Positions 1 to 14,300 of a stretch of 64,000 nt of DNA are shown here, one piece after another; the stretch's first letter is position 1; every line of letters begins with the position of its first letter. Source of the DNA: Apostichopus japonicus. Its lineage: Eukaryota; Echinodermata; Holothuroidea; Aspidochirotida; Stichopodidae. The translations under genes and the position numbers were made by a program. The stretch lies in contig NC_092570.1 in the NCBI RefSeq assembly GCF_037975245.1, positions 2,747,501-2,811,500 of the forward strand, written 5' to 3'. The notes beneath the pieces are model-generated. The model did no database searches, was not told the origin of the DNA, and saw only the letters and a program-made list of their open reading frames with translations.

Positions 1-2341
1 GGGTCTAACGTTTTCATACGTAAGTCTATCTTCCATGTATTCTTGTCAGCTCAAAACCTGTGGGAAGATTTCTTTGTGAGTTGATGAACTGAGAGGAATC
101 TGAGTGTCTCCCAGTTTAAATAAAAACAATAAACTACAGGAGTGGCAGGGTAACATGACGGTTAACTAAAACCAGTCGTCTGATCAGCGGTATTTATGCC
201 GCTGTTATCGAGATCGGTAAAATTGTTATAATTTTGTGTCAAAGTTTCCTTAGAAGCACTTTCTTAAAGTTACAGTGTTTAATTTATTCATGTTGTCCAA
301 TGCTATAAAATGGCATATAACACTGAATATCCATTAGCATAACTAACCTGTGAAAGGTATAACGGTAATGGTGTAAAATTGGGATAATTTTGGAAAGTGG
401 ACTGTTTGAAATAATAAAAAAGAAAGGATGAAATGTTTATCGGATTAAATTCATCAAGTTATTTGGTACTTAACCAAAAAGAAAACGATCGCTAGGAGGT
501 GGTGTCTTAGCTTGATACATTGGCATCTTAGTCTGAGTAAACACCTGCTAAGTTTGGTGAAATTGTGGGGCCAAAGAACCTGCTTTTAAATATTGATTAT
601 GTAACATGAGCTAGCTACGAACAGAACAACTGAAACGAAGAAGATAATTAACGTCCAATGTCTTGAATAATTAAATAATTTCATATTTAATATTCAATAT
701 ACTCAATTATTTAAATCACTATAATTGTACGGTATTCACAATTGCTCTGTCGTAAAAGCAAAGATTTTCACCACTTTTTGTTTTCATAAACTAGGAATCA
801 ATTTGCTTGGTACCACTGCTTAACAATGAAATAGTGACTAATACATTTAGTTTAATCTTCTGTAGTTTAAATACTGGAACTAACCATCCAATTAAATAAA
901 GTTGTTAGGATACTGATTGCATTTAATGTGGTAATATTTTTATTAATACCTACACGAATGTCTCTCGAATGTATGTGATACAATATCAACTTAATCGTGT
1001 CTGCGAAACCTCGACTAAATTAAAGCTACTGTAAAGAATGCTTTGCTTTATAGAAAAGAGTGCATTCCAAATAGTTGTAGTGTACGACACTTGTCCCTTG
1101 ATTTACCAATATTTCACTTTTAATATGTCTGTATAGAAACAAACGCTCAATTTTCTTTTGAAATCATCTGAGGAAGATTATTGTGTAGCACACTGAGCTT
1201 AAAATCCTGATTAGCTAGAAACTCAAAAACAGGAGTTTGTAAGGGAAGTTCTCAGGTAGAGTGAAATTTATCTGTCTGGTCTCTGTAGTCCAAATTGATG
1301 AGACAAATATTGAAAGCATTTTCATATTATGGGAATATTTTAAAGTGAAGACAACAAAATCGACCATACCAGAACTTGTAGTTTTTTAAATATGCGAATT
1401 TATTTATTAAAATAATCCACCATATTTTGCAATACAACAAAAATATGGATATTTCATGTCCAAGTTTCCTATTAAGCATAATTTCCATTATTGAATTTGT
1501 ACATATAAGTTAATTATAATATCTACGGGTCTTTTGTGTTCCTCACCAACTGCTGCTACCGATACAGCTAATCGGAATCTTCACACAAACCCTGCAGTAA
1601 GTAGGTAAACACATCACTAATAATGGATAATGACGGAGGGTAGGAAATAAAAGTTAGAAATTGTCCATGAAAGATTTTGTGATCTAAAATTCGGAGATAT
1701 TCTAGTAAAAGTAAAATAATACACTTTCTATTAACGATGTTTTTGTTAATTTGTATGTGACTACTGTTGACATTGGCATACTGCCAATCAGATATCTGAG
1801 ACTTTTAGATGAAAGATGGTAAAACGGCTCTATGATTATGATGATGGATGACAAATTAGAGTTTGCAGAGAAAATAAATCCATTTTGGGCTGGTAGACTG
1901 AGGAGGAGAGCAAAAGGGGTTTTACTGACCGGATTTGAGGTTTGAGAAGATAAAGTTAAAAGGCTGCCCGTTAATACACTAGCAAATCATAATAGAGCAG
2001 ACGGCAATTGTCATGTACAAATGTAGAGGCATAAAACAAAGAGTTGATTTGTGTTATGGGAATCATTGTTTACAACAATATCACTGAGAAATATACAGAA
2101 TGTCCACTTTTTTTTATTCATATCTTTTACAACTACATTTATATCTGATGAGATGGAAATGTTCAAATGATTAAAACTTCTTTTCATAATTTTTTTTTCT
2201 TAAACACCCTGTAAGTAACTGATAATAGCCTCTGAGATTTGACAAACTGCACCTCAAACATCAAGTTTAGCGAAATGAATCTTGTTAGACTACCATCGAT
2301 CACGACATACTGAATATTCATACAAGGTCAAGGGTCGCAAC
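1..2341. other. Intergenic, 3' flank of PCCA
   Basis: AT-rich DNA with no coding exon, repeat family or RNA gene that I recognise. It lies downstream of the PCCA stop codon on the minus strand. A TTTATT near 2114-2119 reads AATAAA on the minus strand, about 220 bases after the stop, and is a plausible poly(A) signal for PCCA; this is inferred from sequence only. Confidence 0.4.
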
Positions 2342-5300
2342 TCAATCAATCTCAAGAATCACCTCCTCTTCGGATACATTATCTCCGACCTTGAAGAATA
2401 TTTTTTTGACCTGCCAGAGAAGTGAAGCAAGAAAAAAATGAAAGAAATGTTAATGAATGAAGTTCTCAGTCTTTTAATTGGCTGGAAACCTGACTTATTA
2501 CAAGTCCTCACTGAACTTCCTCAATTCACATCTTCTGTACCCAGAAAAGTGTTTTATCAAAGCATTTTTATTTCTTAACTTTTACAAAAGTTAACAAAAA
2601 GATAACTAAAGTGACTAAATGACGTTGAACATCAACTTTCTTCCAGTAACATTTTTTTCCCTTCAACTTTTGAAAAAAACCCACACTTTTTAAATTAATC
2701 ATGTGAGTATAATGACATTTAACACCAACCAATGTGCAAGTAATTATTAAAATTAGGCTTTTTCCTATCATGTCATGTTTTTTTGTTTTTTTTCCACATT
2801 AAGCTGAGAGACACAATGTCCAATGTTATCTTCTTAAGATCATTTATTCCATCTGATTGCATACAATGATACGTATGAAGTATTAACCGTGCAAACACGA
2901 GACCCTGATTTAGACAACTGGAAGAGTTTGACTAATGCTAGCTAAATAAATCGTTATTTAAACCCTATCTTTCACAAGGCTTGTCTTTTTGTACTTTACG
3001 GTGAAGATGCAGACATTTTAAGAGATTGAGTTGCACGCACTACAACACTGTCTGCCTGCCTACCGGAGAGAGAGTTGTAAATCATTCTTTCAGTTCAAAT
3101 CACGGCTCACTGTCACTGTCACTTGAGAGGGAGAGCGTGGTGGCCAATTTTCTAAGGCGTCGGACTCGTGATCCAAGGATTGCTGGTTCGATTCCTGCCT
3201 AGTTCATTACGTTGTGTCCTTGGGCAAGATGCTTTATCTCTCTTGCCTCTCTCCACCCAGGGGTTAAATGGGTACCTGTGAGGTAACTTTTCATTGAGCG
3301 CAGTATATAACTGCTGCCGACTGGAGGGATTGTTTCTGGGACAGGTTTTCATTGACCAGGGGTAATATAACATCTGTAAAGCGCTTTGAGACCTACCACT
3401 GGTATAAAGCGCTATATAGAAAGCAAATATATTATATATATATATTACTTACTTTTGGTAAGTTATGTTTATCTTTGAGTACATCAACACGATCACATTT
3501 GCCATATGAATGTATTCAAGGTCACGATGAAGATATCGGTGAATATTAATTTTTTGTTTTATATCTTATTTATTTGGAATTTGCTCACCTTTCCACTTTT
3601 GCCAGCGTGCATACTGTTCAACATCTTCATGGCTTCCACAACGCAGACTTCTTGGCCCTCTCCAACCTGTGAGGGAAATAGATTTCCCCATATTAACAGT
3701 GGTACACTTTCGTTCAGAATTTAGTAGTAAACACCAAGTTAAATGCACATTTTAAAAACTTCAAAAACGTGACACAAAGCTGAAGAACTAGATGGTTATG
3801 AGGTTGTAGTGTCATAAGGCTTTATCAACATCAACTCAAAAAGCTGCTTTAAATTTTGTCATGTCTTGCACGAGTTAGTCAGTCAAAAATGACAGCATAA
3901 AAAAGTCTGCGGAATGACGTCTTAACATTGGGTTTCCACGCTCAGGATACCAAATCACAAGCAAGAAGGGAAGGGAACAAATGCACACTGGATGGCAACT
4001 GGATTGCTACCTGAGGGATACTGAGTCAGCCATTAATTGTATGGTGGACATGTTTTAGCATACATTAAGTCACTTTGGTCTCCCAAGTGGATTCTCCTAA
4101 AAAAAGCGAGACGTTCACAGAAAAAGACCACAGTATATTATACACTTAAAACCAGTAGAGGTAGAAATAAATTTTTTTTTTAAAAAAATAGAAAAACGTT
4201 TGCAAAAATGTTAGTTACACTGTACCTGTTGTCCAACTTGGACTTGTATGGCATGTAGTTTACCAGGCATAGGTGCTTGGACTTCACCGCTGAGGTCGGC
4301 GGCTACCTTCTCTGGCATCAGAGATTGTAGCCGGGACGCCTCCGCGGTTATCACCTTCATGCTGTACTCTGTACCTTTGTATTGCAATGTTACATCGCCT
4401 GATGCATTCTGATTTACCAGCTGTTCAAAAATACAAACAAACAAAAAAGGTATAAATTGAGTTGTTTCATGAATTGACGATGGTACATTATCCTTGCTCT
4501 GCTGGAATTTGTGCAATTCTGTTTGCTCCATGAAAATTCAGAGACCAATCTTCATTGATTCAGGGCTCAATTGTAGGAAGATTTTAAGGTTGTCCTTCGG
4601 ACAACCTTGCCTTCATATTTGGTTGTCCGAATAATTTTTTTGGTTGTCCAAATGAAAGCATTTGGGTTTTTAAAAATGGCGCGCCTTGCGCGAGAGACGT
4701 ACGTAAAGTAATACTAAATGGTATCGATTTAGCCGTGTGCGTGAGTACCGTAACGTTAGGCTATGCAGGCCTAGTCTATCGGCCTGAGGCTTAATCTTAG
4801 TGACTAGTCTTACGGAGATTGACAAATCTTGGACAGAAATGTAGTTTAGAGTTATAGAGATTTTATATGGTGTATGACTCTGCTCATGATTAATCATGTT
4901 GGGTTACGGGAATTTTCTGGTTGAGTGAAAAATGCTTTCCGTATTCGTTTCCGATCATTTCCAGAGACAGTTGGTAAGCCCGGGGTATACACAACAGCAT
5001 GTACATTGCAGCAATATACATGAGCATGCGGTATGCCCACATCATGCACAGTACAGCACTGCATACATGTTGTACTCCAGGTACGACAGAAAGCAAGCGT
5101 GGTCGCGGCCACCAGGGTTCTGTACCACTAAGATCAGTGGTCTGTACTCAGTAGTGTGAGAACTGTACGCTACTCTACTTAACCATTAGTGCATACGTAC
5201 AGTATGCACATACAGCTATTTTTTTTTATGATTTAATTTTGTTATGTTGTGTCTAACATGAATGGAGGGCGATACCAACAAGCTACTATAATTTTTGCGG

Positions 5301-8300
5301 GCGGATTTTTAAGTTTTAAAGAATATGAATTTTCCAAGTTTTGTTCGGAGTGTTCAACACTTAGGGCAAATAAGCTAGTCGTCCATCGGACAACCTACGC
5401 AGGGTTTTAGGTTGTCCGACATGATCTTTTGGTCGTCTCGGACAATCGAACAACCGTTAAGTTTGAACCCTGTTGATCAATTCAATAACCCACATCTTTG
5501 CTTACAAATAGTCCATAGAAACATTTCCCCGTTTTTGATGGACAGACACAAAGGAAACTTTGCACCATATAAGCCTAGCTCCTATAAAAAAACGCAGATA
5601 TATCATGAATATATGAATATGCATAATTGAATATGGCAAAAGAAGAGAACATTAAACAGTCCTGACCAGGGGATGTTGAGACCAAATGAAGATGTAACAA
5701 GGGGACGAAAATAAAAAATAATTGGTATAAAGTCACTGGTATATGAGCTTAAATATTTTGACCAATGACGTGTGTTTTCTAGGGGGAACCAACTACAAGG
5801 GTCAGAAACTCTCTTCTTTTAATCAACTTTGAGTTACTAGGCACCCATTATAGTGATCTTTACAGAAGTCACTCACTAGGACCACGCAACTGGGTTTTCA
5901 AGTTAGACAGCAAAACTTATCAATTGTAAATATTCGCAAGCTTTGCATCACCCCTGGCATTCAACACAGACAATTATTTCAAAATAATTATTTAGGTCTC
6001 TTACATCCATGGAAATCAGAGCAATTGGATCAACCAATGAGGTCAATATAGCTAACGTCTCCTTTTGATGTCGCATGGATTAATTTTACAGACGATTGAA
6101 AAAAAGAGCCTAAATAATCAGCAGGAAGATACCTTTTTGCTATGAAAATAGTAAAAAAATGTTTACAGATCTTTTTGTTTAGGGATGGGGGGGTTTTGGG
6201 GGGTTGAAGGAAAGATAGAGAAATCCTGTACTTCACTAACCTGCATCACTTGAGGTGTGTGGTTAACCTGAGGAGTGATGATGTTCTGTGATAAGCTCCA
6301 GTTCTTATCTACCATAATGTTACTATCTCCTACATGTATCTACGGAAAGAACATTTCATAGATAATATTATATTCTGTAAAAAAGAATCCAAAAATCTTA
6401 AATCATAAACTCCTTTTCACATTCAACATTTAGTAATTTCCAAGGGTTACGGTTGCCAATAAAACCTTTATCCGGGTCAGGGTAGAGGACAAGCACAAGC
6501 CTACCCTTGTCTGATGAGTGTTCAGAAACTTACAAGGGAGGCGGTGTAACTAGCACGACCCATTTTTTCTCTCTAGACTGACTGTTTATATCTACAACCA
6601 ATCAATAAAACTGTAGCTCAGCATATGACCACCTTTTCAGAAAGAAATGAAGAAGGTAAAATCACCCATTACATCTTCAATTCATCCTTTGCCATGGAGA
6701 ATTAAGTTGTCTCCAAACCCCATTTCCAAATTCGCAATTCCAGTAATACCTAAAACTGTCATGGTAAATCTATCCAACAAGACTTCACAGTAGCAATGTT
6801 TAATAAAAATCGAGAGAGTCTGATTCCTGATGTGGGTTTGGAACCTGTCACCTAGAGGTCGTGGAACTGACACTGGAACCCACTGCTACACCCTCATCTT
6901 CATAGATTAGTAGATTATCTCTTAACCTCAAAGGATTAGCAGATAATCCCTTACCTCATATCCAAATGCAGTCTCGTTAATGGTAGCTTTATGATGTACT
7001 CCATCTGATATGATTACAAAACTCGCCTGGCTTAGCCTCGGTACTGAGGGCATGAGGCTATGAGAAAATCAAAAAACCCAACGGTATAAATCTAAATGAT
7101 ATGCTCCCCTCCTTCCCAACTCCTCATGGAAGAAGATCTATCTCAAAAAATTTACCAATAATTGACTTTTTCCTACATTAAGTAGCATATCATAAAGTAG
7201 ATACAAAAGGTGGCTTGACGTCTAAAGGCGTAATTCTGCGGTGAAATCTGTATTATTATTATCATTATTAACTCTGCTATTAAACCAAAATGATGTACAT
7301 TTCTTAATACATAGTTATAGCACTGAGGCAGCGGGACCAGAAGTAAGATAACTTTTCGAGTCCCCTTACAAACCAAAACGAGAAAATAAATTTTTATAGA
7401 GAAACGAAAACACAGAGGAAAAAGCACACACATACCTTTCTGTTGCATCAATTATGATTAAAATCTAAACTGAATATTAAACGAATTAGTTTAGGGAAGC
7501 AGGATATGAGGTGGAGCATGGAAGGGGTGGCATGTGGACCGCTTGATTCATGATTAATGATTCATCAAACTATTTCTTTGTGTTGCAATCATGCCCAAAT
7601 TGAAGTGCTAATTCATTGCTTCATCCCCCTTTTTATGAAAGTTGCTTGAAACTGGGTCTCCTCCCTTAACATAACCACAGATGAGTTGCAATGAACCAAA
7701 CGTTACGCTGATTTGTGAATATTGAGTAAATGTTAAAGAAACACGTTGATTTCTATACCTGGTTTGATTTAAGAATGCCCTAGATTTCTGTTCTTGTTTC
7801 AGATGGACACAGCAGGCCACCGCCAGGAGGTTGCTCTTCTCGTCTTCCTGTAACTGATACCCTAAAAAGAAAGGAATCAATACCAAAATAATCATGCCGT
7901 ACTATAAAATTATGTATTTATTCCTTTTTTTTTTAAATATTTAATTCCTTTAAAAATCATCAATTTGGTTTATATCTATATAAGGTACAACTTTAATTAA
8001 TGGTCAATTAGTTATCTCAAGGGCATCAGCATTTAGCCACAAAAATATGCTACGAAGTAAAATAATGGCCACTCCTATGCCAACTTTAGCGACATTATTT
8101 TTGGGTATAGCTGTAACATTGAGTCTTCCTTGATCAATTCACGGAGAAATTACAAGAAAAGAGGGATTATCTATACCTTTGAAACCATCGGGATAATGCT
8201 CCGGAAGAAAGTTGGTGCTGATGTCCCCTGAGATGAATTTTTCATGTCCAAGAACATCTTGTAAAAGTGATATATTATGCTTCACTCCTGAAAAAGAAGA

Positions 8301-11300
8301 AACAATGTAAAATGTGAAAAGGACCTTTTCATATGGCATTCAGTCACTCAAAACCGATTTTGAAATTTCATCAATTCTCAGGATAGTTATGGCGATGATA
8401 CTGAATATGTTACCAAATAGGAACAAAAGACTTTTTATTTGGTGTTCCATTTCTTTTGTGTTGTCGTTGTTGCTAGGCTGTTGAACTGCATCATAAGAAG
8501 TAGTGTAAACCATTGGCACCACTGAGTGATGGCAACTTTAGGCTTCTCAATCTTTCAAAGGTGCAGTACGTGAAATCTGTCTTCTAAGGAATAACGAGCA
8601 CTCGTTGCTAAGGTTATACGTGGTCATGGTACGAGAATTTTTGAAGGGGCCGTGAATTGCGAATGTATCAGCTATACTGTGAGGGGTAGCTTTTGACCTG
8701 GTGAGATCTTCCAGAAGGTTTTAAGATATCACATTAATTTTGGACCATTCAGTGCATTGATAATAACGTGTAATTCCCATGGAAAACTTATAATACTGTT
8801 TTATGTTACCTTCAGTAGCCAATCAACTTTTCATCAAAGATGTATCTGTAGTTTGTTAACAGGTGACAGGAATGAAGTTCCAATCACCATTAACTAACCC
8901 ACTTACTATTGGCCAATAAAGGGCATTTTTGAACCATGAAAAAAAAAATCCATAAATTTGGTGTGGAACATTCTTTGCGTTCTAATCAACCGGAGTGAAT
9001 CCAGCCGAGATGTAGAATTTGGTTATAAGATACCACCTAGCTGTAATATCTATCAGTATAGATTACTCTTTATAATGTATTTTATATTGTAGCTTACCTT
9101 TGATAACATATTCATCTAAAGCTCTGGACATTTTTTGTAAAGCTTCTGGTCTATCTTTTCCGTAAGTAATTAGCTGGGTTTAAAGAACAATGTGAGGTAA
9201 ATGTGAATCAGTAAAGTTTTACAAATATTGACACTAATATATACTGATTCCGCTGTCCACTGTAAATCACTATCCACACTGTCCTCTCTAACACACTATC
9301 CACTCTAACACACTATTCACACTGTCCTCTCTAACACACTATCCACAGTCCACTCCATACTCACCTTAGATATCATAGAATCATAATATATACTGATTTC
9401 GCTCCCCTCCCTGATTCCACTGTCCACTCGAACACACTATCCACACTGTCCTCTCTAACACACTATCCACTCTAACACACTATCCACACTGTCCTCCCTA
9501 ACACACTATCCACAGTCCACTCGATACTCACCTTAGATATCATAGAATCATAATATATACTGATCTCGCTCCCCTCCCTGATTCCACTGTCCACTCTAAC
9601 ATTTGGCAAATAAGACGGCTCTTGGTATCTGTACAACCTCCCGACAGATGGAAGACCAAAATTTTTGTACGGATTCTGAAACGGGAACAAGAAAAGTAAA
9701 AAAAAAGAGAATGGATGAAGATATGATTTGCATGAAAGTTGAGGAAAGATCTCTCATTCTCATTTCCATATTTTTTTGCATTGCAAAATTTTTCTCAAGG
9801 TAAAAAGATAAGCACGTAAAAAAATTATGGTAAAAATAGTGTTCAATAACTACTCAGTATTCATCTTGTACCTCCATGCAAGGACTTAACATCACAAGTT
9901 CTAATGTTACTGCTGTTAATACAGCTGATTTGTCTTCTCGATATTGAATTTGCTAAAATACAAAAATGTATTGTTATTTGCGACGATGCCACAATTGCGT
10001 TATTAAAGCCTAGATGTGCCTAGTATATGAATATATTAATAATTGCTAGAGAATGAAATCATGTGCTCACCTCTGCATAAACTCTGCACTCTACTGACCA
10101 ACCATTGATGGGAATATCTGACTGCTTTAGTTTCAAAGGGTGACCTTTGGCGATCCTGATCATTTCTTGGACGATATCCACACCCGTAATACATTCCGTG
10201 ATCGGATGTTCTACCTGCCGATCGAGCGACGAGCAAATGAGAAAAAAAAAAAATGTGAACAGCTGTAATGCGAGAAGGCTATTGACCAGAGCTTGAATGT
10301 AAGGTTTCCTCCTTTGGAGCCAAAAAACAGCTATTAATAACCAGAACTTTTGGGCATCTCTCCAGGGATTTCAAGCTGTTGTAACAGCCAACTTATCAGC
10401 AGCATTAACATCTTTAAACCTCTTTCTCTGAATCCCAATTTTTGTGATGATATTTTTTTTCTCCCTATGTAACGTGTGATGAGATAACCACAGATGACTA
10501 TTATCTAGGGCTTGAACATAAGGTTTCCTCCCCAGGACCCCTCCTGAGAGCCTGAAATATTGGCATCTCCGGAGCAATTTCAATGCTGCTAAATGGGGGG
10601 GGGGGGAGGGGGGCAGGAGAATGGGTACAAGACTGTCTGTGACAAAGGTGTTGTTAATAGGAGAGACTTTGGCAACCTGTGAAGGGGGCTGTTTAACAAT
10701 GTGCATTTAACCTTCATTCTTGTCTACCTTACGATGAGCAATGAATTGCACACTCCCCCAACCCTCCCCCACCCCCACTTCCCCTTCCCTGGCCAACATA
10801 GCAAGTAAGTTAAACAGACTGTCTACAGGTATTTCAGAGGTTGATCAAGATATCCATAAACTTACCTGCAATCTTGTGTTCATCTCCAGGAAGTAAAAGT
10901 TCCTTTGAGAATCCACAAGGAATTCAACTGTCCCTGTTGAGCACATGACAATAGGTGACCTTAGTTACCCTGAACCTTATACAATGTGCACACAGTGAAC
11001 CCCAACCCTACACAATGAACACATAAAGAACCTTATATCATATAATACAAAGAAAGTCTTATACAATGAATACATATTGAACCTTATGCAATGAACACAT
11101 AATGAACCTAAACCTTATACAATGAATACATAGTGAACCTAAACCTTAAACATTGAATACATAGCAAACCTGGACCTTACACATAAACACAGAGCGAACC
11201 TGAACCCTGTACAATGAACACATAATGAACCTAAATCTTTTACAATGAATACATAGTGAACCTAAACCTTAAACATTGAATACATAGCAAACCTGGACCT

Positions 11301-14300
11301 TACACATAAACACAGAGCAAACCTGAACCCTATACAATGAACACATAGAGAACCTTATATAATGAATACATAGCAAACCCTATACAATGAGCAAATAATG
11401 AACCTAAACCTGATACAATGAATGCATAGTGAACCTAAACCTTAAACATTGAATACATAGTGAACCTGGACCTTACACAATAAACACGGTGAACCTGAAC
11501 CCTGTACAATGAACACAGAGAACCTTATATAATGAACGTATAGTGAGCCTAAACATTATACAATGAATACATAGTGAACCTAAACCTTATACATTGGATA
11601 CATAGTGAACCTTCTACAATTGATACCCTAATACAGATAATACAGATATTGAGCCTTACACAACCTTTACGGGATGAATCAAATGAACATACCAGCAGAC
11701 ACATAGTCGACTGCATTTGCTAAAGCAACTGCCTGTTCACCCATAGCTCTCCTTGTATCCGGATCTATGAATGTACTGCAAAGAAAAATACATCCATTTA
11801 AGCATGGCTGCAACTGTATGTAAATTCACATGAAATCCCCCTCCCTGCCCCTCCCTGGGAGCTCCAACCTGCTATAGAATCAACCTTCATCAAGGAAGCC
11901 TCTTCATAAATGTGAACTTGAAGTAATTGTTTGAAATCAATTTCCTTTGACAGCATCCATTGCATCTGTATGGTTGCTTCAGTCTTTGTTGCTGTTATTT
12001 TACTTATGTTCCCTTCAAAACATTCTAATTCTGAATGTGATCATGAGATTGGTCCAAACTTTTAGTCCCCAGTTCACACCCTTCCTGCTACCCCGTGCCC
12101 CACCCACCTGCCCCCCTCCCACTAACCAAATCCTTCTCTTGAATGTAACTAGTCCTCCTTCTAAACTTACCTGGGAGCCTCTTCGATGACTTTTTGGTTT
12201 CTCCGCTGTATTGAGCATTCTCTTTCGTTAAGATACAGAGAATTCCCGTGCCTGTCGCAGAGCACCTGTGAATAAAATTCACAGCAAATGTAAACAATGT
12301 AAACAAGCTAAAGGAAAGCACAGTTACCACAACAAAAAGGACTATTGTGGACTTTAAGTTCATAATTTGTACTTTTAATGAGGAAAATAATCACAACTTC
12401 ATTAAAATTATTTATATTTCTTAAGTTGTTAAAATTAAATTAATCACTCTCCTCTCAAAGATTCAACGTTGATTCCACGGGGCAAAATGAGCTTCGACAT
12501 TACCTGTATTTCTATATGTCTTGGATTGTCGATAAATTTTTCAATCAACAGCCTACTGTCTCCAAAACTTGAGGCAGCTTCATCTGTTGACAAACGAAAG
12601 CCTTCCCTAAGAAACAAAAGGACAGGTAATTACCAATCAATTAATTACAGCCTATCCAATCATGCAATGTGTTAATTCCTATTTGTTGATTAAATCAGAA
12701 GAGTCAAACTGGATCAGAAAAAGGCAAATTTTGGTCACATGTATCTTCTTTTGGTTTCAATACCCTTTCAATTACACCTGGTCTCAATTATTTACTTATT
12801 CTGGTTTCAATCCTCTCTCAATCACACCTGGTGTCTGCTATTTACTTATTCTGGTTTTCAATCCTCTTTCAATCACACCTGGTCTTTATTTTTTACTTAT
12901 TCTAGTTCCAATCCCCACGAGGATTGCATATTATGATTACTACATTCTGAAAACAGTTACTAGGAAAAAAAGTCACATGTTCATGGATGCAAATAATGTA
13001 GTCTACTTTACAAATGAAAAAACACAATTGATCCTTTTCATGTGGATTTATAAAAAATAAAAAAGAAAAAAAAAAATCTACTATAAGGAGGGAAAAAAGC
13101 CATCTGTCAACACAATGATTGGGCATTTTAGAAAACTCATGACAAAAGAAAGGAAAATCAACTACACCGTTCATATTTCTGAACAAACGTCTACCATTTG
13201 AATGACTATTGAACTGACCTTGTCTCAGCATCATTCCAAGCTATCCGCATTCCTTTACCCCCTCCTCCTGCTGACGCCTTCAACATCACTGGATAACCTG
13301 TTAAAATAAAAGCATATCAAGATATATATATATCGAGATATCTTTTGTAATGTCACCCTGGATGTTTTGATGTTAAATCTTTACAATAGACAATGCACAC
13401 AGCAAGGGTCCACTTTTTAATCTTCTAAGCACTACTGACATGCAGGGACGTCGCTAGAGGGGGTGTAGTTGGAAAATTGGAGTGCGACAGTCGGAATTTC
13501 AGTATCGTTGATGAGTAGCGCGGGGTGGGGAGGGGGGGGTAAAAGGCAGTAGTGGGAATTTTCTGGCTTCAAAACACATCCAGTTGGAATTTCAGCCACT
13601 ACACCCCCCCCCCCCCCCCCAAATATCAGGCCTTAGCTACGTCCCTGCTGACAAGTCAGAGAAGAAGAAGCACCTCCTCTTACCGATCTGGTTAGCCATT
13701 TTCACCGCTTCCTCCTCATCTTTCAGGACTCCATCGTAGCCGGGAATCGTGTTCACCTTAGCGTTGTTAGCCAGCTGTTTACTCTCAATTTTATCTCCCA
13801 TTGCTTGGAGTGCCAAGGTGTCGGGCCCAATGAAAGCTACACCCTCTTGTTCCTATATGGAAGGCCAAAGATATCACAATAACTACAAAAAAATTACGGT
13901 CTCTCTCTCTCCCTATCTCTCATTTTACTTTTTTGCTTATTTCTGGCAATCAGGGGCATCAGTCTCTGATGTGTCACTACTCTAAATCTATGACTGTTTG
14001 TTTTTTGTGCAAGGAAGACACAAAACAAGCAAATAGAAACTATTATCATAAAGATTATTTTCTTATATAAATTGCAAGAACAGACACAATGGTAAAATAT
14101 AGCCTCTGATTGATCAATGCCTTTGGCTGCCCTGCGATAGCTACACCCAGAACTGATGTGCTGGGGCTACAGCCAGAGGTCCAGGTCAATGAGGGAGCCT
14201 AAGGAAATATGGGATAAAGAGTAATGTATTCTCATTTTCAAGTAATATACTTATACTAATAGACAAAGAGGGAATAGCGACAGTTATATGCCTATCATAG

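Noticed and set aside
4211..4531. Small free-standing biotinyl-domain protein
   Set aside because: It is PCCA exon 19 plus flanking intron; the biotin-site lysine lies in the next exon at 3589-3666.
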